A program made the position numbers and the translations under genes. Below the pieces are notes generated by a model, which saw only the letters and a list, made by a program, of their open reading frames with translations, made no database searches and was not told the origin of the DNA. Below are positions 15,225 through 24,568 of a stretch of DNA of 43,731 bases, in pieces. Position 1 is the first letter of the stretch. The number at the start of each line of letters is the position of its first letter. The stretch is taken from assembly GCA_947177035.1 (NCBI GenBank), contig CAMWSS010000021.1:1-43731 (forward strand). The letters run 5' to 3'. This stretch comes from an uncultured Porphyromonadaceae bacterium (GTDB lineage Bacteria; Bacteroidota; Bacteroidia; Bacteroidales; Muribaculaceae).

Positions 15225-15254
15225 GGGGGGGTAAGAAAACTTATCTTAACTTTG
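15225..15254 (+). promoter_or_regulatory. SusC promoter region with a G7 tract
   Basis: TAACTTTG at 15247-15254 is an exact -7 box. Seven consecutive G (15225-15231) fall where the -33 TTTG should be, and no TTTG is present. The resulting leader to the SusC start at 15439 would be about 180 nt, longer than others in the window. It contains a possible 24-codon ORF at 15312-15386 that I do not call as a gene. Confidence 0.5.
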
Positions 15255-15438
15255 CATCGGATTTATTTGGTAATACTTTTACGGACAACGTCGGATTTTC
15301 GGAAGCAAGTGATGCATAATGCCAGCGTTTATCGGGATGAAATCAACTTTTCTGCCGCATTTGTTGTTTATATGGTATCACAATAAATTTAACAGCCGTT
15401 CGCACAACGACATCACTTTTTAACTATTTATATTCAGC

Positions 15439-18400
15439 ATGAAAAAACTGTTTTCAATCATTCTGACAATTGTGCTCACAGGATTCGCTGCCGTGGCACA
15501 GCAACAGAAGACAGTGACCGGCACCGTAATATCGGGCCAGGATCATGAGCCTCTGGTCGGCGCCACCGTAATGGCGGTCGGCACCCAGATCGGCTCCGCG
15601 ACAGACGTCGACGGACGCTTCTCGTTTGAAGTACCCGCATCTGCCAAAGAACTGAAGGTATCCTATGTCGGATTTGAAACCCGCACTGTGGCCATCGACT
15701 TCACACACCCGATGACCATTGCCCTGACCGACATGGCCCATAGCCTCGACGACGTGATTGTCGTGGCATACGGAACCGCCAAAAAGAGTGAATACACCGG
15801 ATCTGCTTCCGTGGTGACATCGGCCGACATCTCCGACGCACTCGTCACCTCGGTGACATCCGTGCTCCAGGGCAAAGTGTCGGGCGTGCAGACCCTCAGC
15901 TCCGACGGACGCCCCGGCGGACAGCCCTCGATCCGCATCCGCGGTGTCGGCTCGATCAACGCCTCGCAGAATCCGCTGTATGTGGTCGACGGAGTGCCCT
16001 ATGAAGGCGACATCGCCCAGCTGGCTTCCAGCGACATCGAATCGATGACCGTGCTGAAAGACGCCGCATCGACAGCCCTCTATGGTGCGCGCGGCGCCAA
16101 CGGCGTGGTGCTCATCACCACTAAAAAAGGCTCTTCCGGCGAAGCCAAAGTGACCCTTGAGGCCCGCTGGGGCAGCAACCGACGGGCCATCGACAACTAC
16201 AACGTCATCGGCTCGGCCGACAAGTATTACGAAATGCTCTATGCCGGCTACTATAACTACTACACCCAGACCCGAGGCCTGTCGGCCAACAGCGCCTGGG
16301 AATCGGCCAACAACCAGGTGCTCCCGCTCAACGGACGCGGAGGCGTCACCGGCTACCGCATCTATTCGCTGCCCGAAGGCGAACGACTCATCGGCCACAA
16401 CGGACGCCTGAACCCCAACGCATCGCTCGGCTACAGCGACGGCACATATTACTATACCCCCGACAACTGGACAAAACACACCATCCAGAACGGACTCCGC
16501 CAGGAATACAACCTGGGAGTGAGCGGCGGCACCGACAAACTCAAATACTATGTCGCCGCGTCATACCTTGGCGACGAAGGCATCATCACCAACTCCGACT
16601 ACAACAGACTCTCCACCCGCGCGAGCGTTGACTACCAGGCCAAGAAATGGCTCAAGATCGGCACAAACATGGCCTATGTACACACCGCCTCCCTCTATCC
16701 CGGCGACAATGACGTGAGCGCGGCCGCATCAAGCGGAAACGCTTTCTTCCTGATCAACTCGCTGGCTCCCGTCTATCCGATTTTCGTGCGCGACGCAACA
16801 GGAAACGTAATGCGCAACGAACAATACAACCGCCCCATCTATGACTATGGCGACGGACAGACCAACTTCACCCGCAACTACATGTCGATGTCGAATCCCG
16901 CGGGAGACCTCATCTACAACAAAGACCAGTTCCTGAGCGACGCGTTCGACGGAAAATGGTTCGCCACAATCACCCCCGTCGAAGGCCTCAACATCACAGG
17001 CACCGCCGGCTACTTCGTCGACAACACCCGCGAACACATGTCGGACAACCCCTTCTATGGCCAGAGTGCCGAATCAGGTGGCTCTGCCATGCAGTACGCC
17101 TCACGCTCGATGAGCCTCAACCTCCAGGGCATCGCATCCTACACCCGCACCTTCGCCGACCTCCACAACATGGATCTCATGGTCGGATATGAAGACTACC
17201 ACTACACCCGCGAATACGTCTACGGACTCGGCTACAACGTCTACATCCCCGGCGGATGGAACGTGAGCAACACCATCGACAAGCAGGTCACCTCCGGCGG
17301 CAAAGACATCGACTACACCACCCGCGGCTTCTTCGGACGCGCCAAATACAACTATGCCGGACGCTACTTCGTCCATGCCAGCTACCGCCGCGACGCTTCA
17401 TCGGTATTCGCGCCCGGAAAGCGCTGGGGCAACTTCTGGAGCGCAAGCATCGGCTGGGACATTGCCAAAGAGGCATTCATGCAGCAGTTCGCCAACGTCG
17501 ACCAGCTTAAGTTCAAATTCTCATTCGGACAGAACGGTAACGACAAACTCTCGGGCGACATGAGCGCATACCCGCAATACTATTACGCATGGCAGGACCA
17601 GTATCAGGCCACCGGCGCCAACGGAGTGTGGAACGACGCCACCCTCCTCTTCAAAGGCAACCGCAACATCACCTGGGAAACATCCAACGCCCTCAACACC
17701 GGATTTGACTTCTCGTTCTTCCAGGGACGCCTCAGCGGAACCGTGGAATACTTCAACCGCCGCACATCCGACATGCTCTTCAACATGCCCGCGGCTCCTT
17801 CGCTCGGATATGCCAGCTACCCCGCCAACGTCGGCTCAATGAGCAACTACGGCGTGGAAGTCGAACTGAACGGAACTCTCATCAACACCAAGAACATCAC
17901 CTGGGACGTGAACTTCAACATCACGACCATCGGCAACAAGATCAACAAACTCGCATCCTATCTCAACGGCCAGTGGATCGACGGCAGCCGCATATACTGC
18001 GAAGGAGAAAGCATGTACCAATACTATCTCCCCTCCTATGCTGGAGTGGACCGCGAAACCGGTGAGGCACTCTACTGGGCAAAACAGGCCGACGGAACCG
18101 AAGTCAAGACTACTGACTATGATCTGGCCTACTCGGGCAACGGAAGCGACTTTGTGGCCAACAGAAAAAAATCAGGCTCGCTCCTGCCCAAGGCATACGG
18201 CGGATTCGGAACCTCGCTCAAAGCCTATGGCGTTGACTTCTCAATCAGCTTCGCCTATCAGTTCGGCGGTAAGATCTTCGACAACACATACCGCTCGCTC
18301 ATGCACGGCGTCACCACCAACGACGTGGGCATGAACTGGCACATCGACATGAACAAAGCCTGGACTCCCGAAAACCGCGACACTGACGTGCCCCGCATCA

Positions 18401-18675
18401 ACGCCGGCGACCAGTACACCAACTCCGCGAGCGACAGATTCTATGTGTCGAGCGACTTCCTCTCGCTCAACAACATCACCCTCGGCTACACTCTCCCCGA
18501 CAACTGGTGCCGCTCGATCGGTCTTGAATCGGTTCGCGTCTATGGCTCAGCCGAAAACGTGGCCCTCTGGACCAAACGCCACGGACTGGATCCGCGCCAG
18601 AGCTTCGCATCGACCACCAACTCGACCTACAGCCCCATCCGCTGCGTATCCGGCGGCCTGAGAATCACATTCTAA
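15439..18675 (+). CDS. SusC-like TonB-dependent outer-membrane transporter
   Basis: The 1078-residue protein has a signal peptide (to about residue 21, 'FAAVAQQQ') and a carboxypeptidase-regulatory-like beta domain ('VTGTVISGQDHEPLVGATV'...'TDVDGRFSFEV', about 26-100). The TonB plug holds the SusC signatures 'VLQGKVSGVQ', 'IRIRGVGSINASQNPLYVVD' and 'ALYGARGANGVVLITTKKG' (about 140-235). A long beta-barrel ends in 'GGLRITF' with the terminal aromatic residue of outer-membrane barrels. SusC forms the import channel for a ligand captured by SusD, encoded 32 nt downstream. No sigma/anti-sigma or hybrid sensor is adjacent, and no secretin/TonB N-terminal extension is seen, so regulation is not evident. 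Confidence 0.97.
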   Translation: MKKLFSIILTIVLTGFAAVAQQQKTVTGTVISGQDHEPLVGATVMAVGTQIGSATDVDGRFSFEVPASAKELKVSYVGFETRTVAIDFTHPMTIALTDMAHSLDDVIVVAYGTAKKSEYTGSASVVTSADISDALVTSVTSVLQGKVSGVQTLSSDGRPGGQPSIRIRGVGSINASQNPLYVVDGVPYEGDIAQLASSDIESMTVLKDAASTALYGARGANGVVLITTKKGSSGEAKVTLEARWGSNRRAIDNYNVIGSADKYYEMLYAGYYNYYTQTRGLSANSAWESANNQVLPLNGRGGVTGYRIYSLPEGERLIGHNGRLNPNASLGYSDGTYYYTPDNWTKHTIQNGLRQEYNLGVSGGTDKLKYYVAASYLGDEGIITNSDYNRLSTRASVDYQAKKWLKIGTNMAYVHTASLYPGDNDVSAAASSGNAFFLINSLAPVYPIFVRDATGNVMRNEQYNRPIYDYGDGQTNFTRNYMSMSNPAGDLIYNKDQFLSDAFDGKWFATITPVEGLNITGTAGYFVDNTREHMSDNPFYGQSAESGGSAMQYASRSMSLNLQGIASYTRTFADLHNMDLMVGYEDYHYTREYVYGLGYNVYIPGGWNVSNTIDKQVTSGGKDIDYTTRGFFGRAKYNYAGRYFVHASYRRDASSVFAPGKRWGNFWSASIGWDIAKEAFMQQFANVDQLKFKFSFGQNGNDKLSGDMSAYPQYYYAWQDQYQATGANGVWNDATLLFKGNRNITWETSNALNTGFDFSFFQGRLSGTVEYFNRRTSDMLFNMPAAPSLGYASYPANVGSMSNYGVEVELNGTLINTKNITWDVNFNITTIGNKINKLASYLNGQWIDGSRIYCEGESMYQYYLPSYAGVDRETGEALYWAKQADGTEVKTTDYDLAYSGNGSDFVANRKKSGSLLPKAYGGFGTSLKAYGVDFSISFAYQFGGKIFDNTYRSLMHGVTTNDVGMNWHIDMNKAWTPENRDTDVPRINAGDQYTNSASDRFYVSSDFLSLNNITLGYTLPDNWCRSIGLESVRVYGSAENVALWTKRHGLDPRQSFASTTNSTYSPIRCVSGGLRITF

Positions 18676-18707
18676 TCTCCTCACGCTCAAAAATTCCACT
18701 ATTCTCT

Positions 18708-20315
18708 ATGAAAAGATTCTTAAAATATGCGGCCCCGGCACTGGCCCTGGCCCTCAACATAAGCTCATGCTCCGACCTGGCCACCGATCCCATGGACCAG
18801 AACGTCACCACCGGCCAGAAAAACGAAGCCAAGGAGATGAACCCCGAGATGGCTCTGGCCGGAGTGTCGGGCGTGGCCAAGACGCTCAACACCTACATGA
18901 CAGTGCTCAACCGCCACAACGACTTCGGCTACCCCGCACTGATGCTCTTCTCCGACTGCCGCGGCGTCGACATGGTCAGCCCCAACTCCGGCTACAACTG
19001 GTTTGCCGAATCAGCCGAACTGAGCGACTGCAACGTAAACTCCGACTACACCGAACTGCTCTGGGGCGTGCTCTACCAGCAGGTGTTCGCATCCAACGCA
19101 GTGCTTGACGAAATCAAGGCCGACACAACCGACCCCTTCCTCCAATTCTACCGCGCACAGGCCCTGGCCTTCCGCTCATTCGACTTCATGATGCTGGCTC
19201 AGAACTACCAGTTCCCCTATGCCGGACACCAGGACGAGCCGTGCATCATGCTCATCACCGAAAAGAACCGCGAAGAAGCCACCGTCAAAGGATGCCTTCG
19301 CTCATCGGTTGCCGACACATACTCGCTCATCATCAATGACCTGACCGACGCGATCAACCTGCTCACCGAATCCGGAGTGCGCAGCTCGCAGGTGATCAGC
19401 TCACAGCCCAAACGCTTCATCTCACTGGCCACAGCCTATGGCCTGCGCGCACGCGCCAACCTGCTGATGGAAAACTGGGCCGACGCCGCATCCGACGCAC
19501 GCGCCGCCATCACCCAGGCCGGACGCGAAGGAATCTCGCCGCTCAGCATGGCCGAAGCCGCCCAGCCCGGATTCAACAACATCGAATCCCACAGCTGGAT
19601 GTGGGGCATACCCGTCGCCGAAACCGACCGCGTTGTCACCTCCGGCATCATCAACTTCCCGTCACACATGGGCTCGATGAACTATGGCTATGCCGGAGTG
19701 GGAGCATTCCGGTCGATCAACCAGGCACTCTTCGCATCGATTCCGGCCACCGACGTGCGCCGCGGATGGTGGCTCGACGCCGACGGCATCTCCACAAACC
19801 TCTCAGCCGAATGGCAGGAATACGCCTCCGGCAGCGGACTGCCTCCGTTCACCCAGGTCAAATACGCCCCCTATCAGAACGAACTCGGCACCTCCAACAA
19901 CGCATCCGACGTGCCTCTGATGCGAATCGAAGAAATGTATCTGATCGAAGCCGAAGCCACTGCCATGGCCGGCGACCCCGGCACCGGCGCAGGCTTGCTC
20001 TCACAGTTTGTCTCCGCCTATCGCGACCCGTCATTCTCGGCAACATCCGGCTCTTCGGAGCAGGTGCAGGACCAGGTGTTCACACAGCGCCGCATCGAAC
20101 TGTGGGGCGAAGGCCTGACATACTATGACTTCCTGCGTCTGAACAAAGGACTGGACCGCACCGGAGCAGGCTTCCCCGACGAATGGGACTACAACATTCC
20201 GGCCGGATCCGACCTGCTGCGCCTGCCCATTCCCCAGACCGAAGTGCAGGGCAACGAAGCCTTCCGCCTGGCCAACAACAACAACAAATCGGCATCACGT
20301 CCGGTAGCACAATAA
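18708..20315 (+). CDS. SusD-like substrate-binding outer-membrane lipoprotein
   Basis: The 535-residue lipoprotein has its acylated Cys at about residue 21 ('NISSCSDLA'). N-terminal TPR-like helices and the C-terminal SusD signature ('QDQVFTQRRIELWGEGLTYYDFLRLNKGLDR' region, ending in 'RLPIPQTEVQGNEAF') are both recognisable. SusD caps the SusC channel and binds the ligand, a glycan or a peptide. It lies between SusC and a third lipoprotein in one operon. The ligand cannot be read; no carbohydrate-active enzyme is encoded here. Confidence 0.96.
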   Translation: MKRFLKYAAPALALALNISSCSDLATDPMDQNVTTGQKNEAKEMNPEMALAGVSGVAKTLNTYMTVLNRHNDFGYPALMLFSDCRGVDMVSPNSGYNWFAESAELSDCNVNSDYTELLWGVLYQQVFASNAVLDEIKADTTDPFLQFYRAQALAFRSFDFMMLAQNYQFPYAGHQDEPCIMLITEKNREEATVKGCLRSSVADTYSLIINDLTDAINLLTESGVRSSQVISSQPKRFISLATAYGLRARANLLMENWADAASDARAAITQAGREGISPLSMAEAAQPGFNNIESHSWMWGIPVAETDRVVTSGIINFPSHMGSMNYGYAGVGAFRSINQALFASIPATDVRRGWWLDADGISTNLSAEWQEYASGSGLPPFTQVKYAPYQNELGTSNNASDVPLMRIEEMYLIEAEATAMAGDPGTGAGLLSQFVSAYRDPSFSATSGSSEQVQDQVFTQRRIELWGEGLTYYDFLRLNKGLDRTGAGFPDEWDYNIPAGSDLLRLPIPQTEVQGNEAFRLANNNNKSASRPVAQ

Positions 20316-20338
20316 CCAATAGCATAGAGCAAAACAAC

Positions 20339-21571
20339 ATGAAAACCAGACATATACTCGCGGCCGCCATCACAATGGCCGCATCGGCGCTCGGATTCTC
20401 CTCATGCGACGGTTCCGAAGACCTGCACTACTCGCAGGCATCGACGCCACAGGGACAGCGCATCTACTTCGCCTCGTCGGCCATCAATGAGGAAGTAGGC
20501 GACGACGCCACCTCGGTCACCGTCGAACTGTTCCGCCCGGCGGCCACTGCTGCCGAGGCATACACCGTGCAGCTCGCGGCAACCACGCCCGAAGACCTGA
20601 TACACGTACCCTCAGAGGCCACTTTCGCCGCCGGCGACACCGTCACCCAAGTGACCGTCAGCTTCAATGCCGCCGAACTGGCCTCCGGAAAAGTCTACCC
20701 CGTCACCATCACGGTCGACGAAGCCCAGGCCAACGAATACGGCATATCGACCGTCACCATCAACATCATCCACCTCTCCTGGAGCGAATGGGCCGAAATG
20801 GGCGCCGGAGTCTACACCTTCACCATGTGGTATGAAGGCGACTGCCCCGCCAAAGTAATGGAACGCCACCTCACCAACGACCCCGACGCAATCCAGTATC
20901 GGTTCCTGGCCGCGCTCGACGACGAAGACCCCGAAACATACTATCTCTACCTCGAAGCATCGACCGACGACGGCGGCGAAACCATCATCGTGCCGCAGCA
21001 GACAGTGGGCGAGCATCCTGTCTATGGCGACGTCTACATGGAAGATGTCTATTCCTACACCGGCGACCCCTCCTATGCCCCCGAATCATACTATGATCCG
21101 GAAACCGGCCTGTTTACTCTCTATCTGATATGCTACTGCGAAGCCGGTGAATTCGGCGACACTTACGAATACTGCCAGCTCGACGGATTCGCAGACCATG
21201 GCGACTACACACTGACCCTCACCGCCATGGGCCAGGTAAACGTGGCCGGCCAGGACTTCGCCATCGTGTCGCTCCTCAAGGGCGCAGACATCGCCACCGT
21301 GAAATACACCGTAGCCGAAGGCTCACTCTCAGCCGATGAAACAGCCGCTCTGGCCGAGAAAATCGCCGCCGGCGACTCCTCGGTAGAAACCGCCGAAACC
21401 AGCGCGTCCGGCAACATCGCCCTCAGCCCCGAAACCGCCGGCGACAACACCCTGGTGGCCGTCGGATTCAACAAAGCCGGCGAACAGAAAGCCACCGCAT
21501 CGCTGACCTTCAGCTATGGCTCCGACGCGCCCGCCGCGAAAGTGGCGCCGCGACGCCTGTCACGCCGCTGA
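20339..21571 (+). CDS. SusE/F-position surface lipoprotein
   Basis: The 410-residue protein has its lipobox Cys at residue 23 ('ALGFSSCDG'). An N-terminal Ig/Calx-beta-like domain follows (about 35-140; 'ATSVTVELFRPAATAAEAYT', 'VYPVTITVDEA'), then an acidic, tyrosine-rich region (about 160-300) and a C-terminal beta domain, ending in a basic tail 'APRRLSRR'. The start at 20339 gives the signal peptide; the same frame runs upstream only as a shadow of SusD. By position (24 nt after SusD) it takes the SusE/F role of a surface ligand-binding protein. The family is not recognised with confidence. Confidence 0.75.
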   Translation: MKTRHILAAAITMAASALGFSSCDGSEDLHYSQASTPQGQRIYFASSAINEEVGDDATSVTVELFRPAATAAEAYTVQLAATTPEDLIHVPSEATFAAGDTVTQVTVSFNAAELASGKVYPVTITVDEAQANEYGISTVTINIIHLSWSEWAEMGAGVYTFTMWYEGDCPAKVMERHLTNDPDAIQYRFLAALDDEDPETYYLYLEASTDDGGETIIVPQQTVGEHPVYGDVYMEDVYSYTGDPSYAPESYYDPETGLFTLYLICYCEAGEFGDTYEYCQLDGFADHGDYTLTLTAMGQVNVAGQDFAIVSLLKGADIATVKYTVAEGSLSADETAALAEKIAAGDSSVETAETSASGNIALSPETAGDNTLVAVGFNKAGEQKATASLTFSYGSDAPAAKVAPRRLSRR

Positions 21572-21593
21572 CACTCACCGGCATACCGCCACA

Positions 21594-21638
21594 GAGACCC
21601 TGTCGTAAAAACAATTACGGCAGGGTCTCCGCTTTTGT
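21594..21638 (+). terminator. Intrinsic terminator of the SusC/D operon
   Basis: GAGACCCTGTCGTAA (21594-21608) pairs with TTACGGCAGGGTCTC (21615-21629) over 15 bp with one G-T; loop of 6 nt; then CGCTTTTG. It begins 22 nt after the third lipoprotein gene. Confidence 0.9.
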
Positions 21639-21673
21639 TACACCGTTATTTACCGGATTTCGTTATCTTTTGC

Positions 21674-21681
21674 TAACTTTG
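21674..21681 (+). promoter_or_regulatory. -7 box for the TPR protein gene, leaderless with GTG start
   Basis: TAACTTTG ends 4 nt before the GTG start codon at 21686. No good -33 TTTG is visible at 20 bp. If used, the mRNA would be leaderless and begin with or beside GTG. Confidence 0.6.
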
Positions 21682-21685
21682 CGGT

Positions 21686-24568
21686 GTGAAAACGAAAATA
21701 ACGACTTTAGTTGTTGCGGCGGCAATGGCCCTTCCGGCTGCCGCCCAATTCAATTCGCCGCAGGCAAAAGGCTATGCGGCACGGGCTTCGGCAATGCTTG
21801 CCGAAGGCAACTTCCAGGGATGTATCGACCAATGCACCATGGCATTGCAGATCAGCCCGGCCGGACGCGAAGGCCTGATGTGGATGAGCGCAGTGGCCGC
21901 CTACAGAGGCGGATTCGCCGACGCCGGCGAACGCCTGACGGCATTCATGCGCGCGTTTCCAGCATCTCCAATGCAGGAACAGGCCAGGCTGATGAGCGCG
22001 TCGCTCACGTTTTTCAACAGTGACTATGCTGCCGCACTGACTCAGCTGCAGGCAGTCAGCGCCTCATCGCTCGAACCCGGAGCCGCCGAAGACCTGACAT
22101 ACCGCATGGCCTACTGCTGCATGATGCTCGGCGAACACGACCGTGCGGTCAAACTATTCGACAAACTTGAAAAAACGGGCCGATATGCCGACGCATCGCT
22201 CTTCTACCGCGGATATGCCGCATGGACCAAAGGCGATCTCGACCAAGCCGAACGCCTCTTCTCTCAAACAGACCGGAACGCCGACCCGGGACGCCTGGCG
22301 CCATACTATCTGGCCGAAATAGCCTATGCCCGCGGCGACTTCAAACGCGCCGCTCAGCTGGCCGAACCGCTGCAGCGGCTACAGAACGTGCCGGCCGGCC
22401 TTGCCGCCGAAAGCCGCCGTCTGCTCGGCGAATCGCTGTTCGCGCTGGGACGCGAAAACGAAGGCGTGGCCATCCTGCGCGAATATCTCGCCGGAAACCG
22501 TGAATCGGCTCCGGTGTCGACCCTATATGCCGTCGGAACCGATGCCTATCGCCACGGACAATGCGAAGAAGCGGCCCAACTGCTGTCGGCGCCCGGATTC
22601 GGCCACAACGCAATGGGCCAGAGCGCGGCTCTGATGCTCGGACTCAGCTACCTGAACCTCGGCAACACCTCGGCGGCAATCCTTGCTTTCCAGCGTGCCA
22701 TCGACATGGACTTCGACCCGACGGTCACCGAGACCGCTTTCTATAACTATGCCGTGGCCAGAACCGAAGGCGGCCGGGTGCCGTTCGGAAACTCAATCGG
22801 CACCCTCGAGGAATTCCTCAAACGCTTCCCCGAAAGCCGCCACGCGCCCACCGTCCAGGAATATCTGGTCAAAGGCTACATAGCCACCGACGACTATGCC
22901 GCCGCACTGCGATCGATCAACGCGCTGAAACGCCCGTCGGCCGACGTGCAGGCCGCCAGACAGCGCGTGCACTTCGTGCTCGGCACCCGCGCCCTCCAGG
23001 CCGGCAACGCCGACGCGGCCATCGAGCAGCTGCGCGCAGCCGAAAGGCTCGGTGGACCGGACCAGGACATCGCCCGGCAAAACACCCTCTGGCTCGGCGA
23101 CGCCCTCTATGCCAAAGGCGACTATCAGGGAGCCGAAAAGCAATATCGCGCCTTCCTGAACCGCGCCCCAAAAAACGACCCCAATGTGGCCACAGCCACC
23201 TACAATCTCGGCTATGCACTGTTCGGCTCCCGTTCATATGAAGCCGCACGCGAACGCCTGCTGACAGCCACCGAAGCCACCGCACTCGGCTCGGCCATAC
23301 GCGCCGACGCCTGCAACCGAGTCGCCGACACATATTACTATCAGAGCGACTTCCACAACGCCCTGAAATACTATGGCATGGCCCGCGAAATGAATCCGCC
23401 GGCAGGCGACTACCCCATGATGCAACAGGCGATGATGCTCGGCCTGCTCGGACGCCGCCAGGAAAAACTCGACGGACTCGACCGCATGGTGCAAACCTAC
23501 CCGCAGAGCGCACTGACACCATCGGCACTCATCGAAAAAGCACTGACCCTGGCTTCGGCCGGCCAGACGCAGAAAGCGATGGAAGTCTACTCAGATGTCA
23601 CCGCCCAATATCCGGCGACCGCACAGGGACGCAACGCCATGCTCCAGCTGGCCATCCTCAGCCTCAACGCCGGCGACCGCGCCAGAGCCATCGACCGCTA
23701 CAAGCAGGTGATCTCCTCCTATCCGTCGTCATCAGAAGCCGCCATCGCCGTGCAGGACCTCACCAGAATCATGGGCGAAGACGACCGCATCGACGAACTG
23801 ACCGCATTTCTCGCCACCATTAACGGCGCACCCGCCATCGACTCCGTCGAACTCAACGCACTGGCCTCGGCCTCGCTGCTCAAAAAGGCGGCAAGCGCGG
23901 AAACCGCCGGCAGGCGCACCGACGCAATCGCCCATTCATCCGACCTGCTCGACAGATTCCCCGACTCGGAAGCCGCCGAAGAAGCCCTGGCCATCAGAGC
24001 CAAAGCCCTCTATGAAGAAGGCCGCACCGAAGAAGCCCTGACCGACTGGCGCACACTCGAAGAGCGAGCCTCGTCGGCCAGAATGCACCACCGCGCCCGC
24101 ATGGGAGTGCTCGCCGCCGCAACAGACCTCGGCCGCCACGACCTGATCATCGCCACAGCCCGGCAGATCAAATCATCGGCCGCCGGATCAGACTCTGACC
24201 TGCCGCGCGTCAACTACCTGCTGGCCTGCGCGCTCCACGACAACGGACAGCACAACGAGGCGATGGAACTGTGGACATCGCTGGCCAAGCATCCCGAAAA
24301 CCTCTACGGCACACGCGCGGCGCTGTCAATGGCCGAAGCCCTGCGCGAAAGCGGAGAAAACCGCCGCGCAATGGACACCGTCAACAAACTGATCGACGCC
24401 AACCCGCCACACGCCTACTGGATGGCCCGGGCATTCATCCTGCTCAGCGACATGCTCCGCGACAAAGGCTCGGAATTTGAAGCCGACGAATATCTGCGTG
24501 TGCTCCGCGCCAACTATCCCGGCAACGACGCCGACATTTTCCAAATGATAGACCAACGCCTCAAATGA
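21686..24568 (+). CDS. Large periplasmic TPR protein
   Basis: The 960-residue protein starts at GTG 21686, the only start giving the signal peptide 'MKTKITTLVVAAAMALPAAAQ'. The rest is nearly all TPR-like helix pairs: repeats with 'A..L..G.Y..A...Y....P.....A.YNLGYALFGSRSYEAA' character run from about residue 25 to 950. Such proteins are protein-protein scaffolds; in Bacteroidales a TPR protein of about 1000 residues is often paired with an outer-membrane barrel protein, as here. The last four bases ATGA are shared with the next gene, so translation is coupled. The partner and process are unknown; an envelope biogenesis role is an inference from pairing. Confidence 0.88.
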   Translation: MKTKITTLVVAAAMALPAAAQFNSPQAKGYAARASAMLAEGNFQGCIDQCTMALQISPAGREGLMWMSAVAAYRGGFADAGERLTAFMRAFPASPMQEQARLMSASLTFFNSDYAAALTQLQAVSASSLEPGAAEDLTYRMAYCCMMLGEHDRAVKLFDKLEKTGRYADASLFYRGYAAWTKGDLDQAERLFSQTDRNADPGRLAPYYLAEIAYARGDFKRAAQLAEPLQRLQNVPAGLAAESRRLLGESLFALGRENEGVAILREYLAGNRESAPVSTLYAVGTDAYRHGQCEEAAQLLSAPGFGHNAMGQSAALMLGLSYLNLGNTSAAILAFQRAIDMDFDPTVTETAFYNYAVARTEGGRVPFGNSIGTLEEFLKRFPESRHAPTVQEYLVKGYIATDDYAAALRSINALKRPSADVQAARQRVHFVLGTRALQAGNADAAIEQLRAAERLGGPDQDIARQNTLWLGDALYAKGDYQGAEKQYRAFLNRAPKNDPNVATATYNLGYALFGSRSYEAARERLLTATEATALGSAIRADACNRVADTYYYQSDFHNALKYYGMAREMNPPAGDYPMMQQAMMLGLLGRRQEKLDGLDRMVQTYPQSALTPSALIEKALTLASAGQTQKAMEVYSDVTAQYPATAQGRNAMLQLAILSLNAGDRARAIDRYKQVISSYPSSSEAAIAVQDLTRIMGEDDRIDELTAFLATINGAPAIDSVELNALASASLLKKAASAETAGRRTDAIAHSSDLLDRFPDSEAAEEALAIRAKALYEEGRTEEALTDWRTLEERASSARMHHRARMGVLAAATDLGRHDLIIATARQIKSSAAGSDSDLPRVNYLLACALHDNGQHNEAMELWTSLAKHPENLYGTRAALSMAEALRESGENRRAMDTVNKLIDANPPHAYWMARAFILLSDMLRDKGSEFEADEYLRVLRANYPGNDADIFQMIDQRLK

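Noticed and set aside
15312-15386. 24-codon upstream ORF in the SusC leader
   Set aside because: A frame of this length is expected by chance and nothing marks its start.
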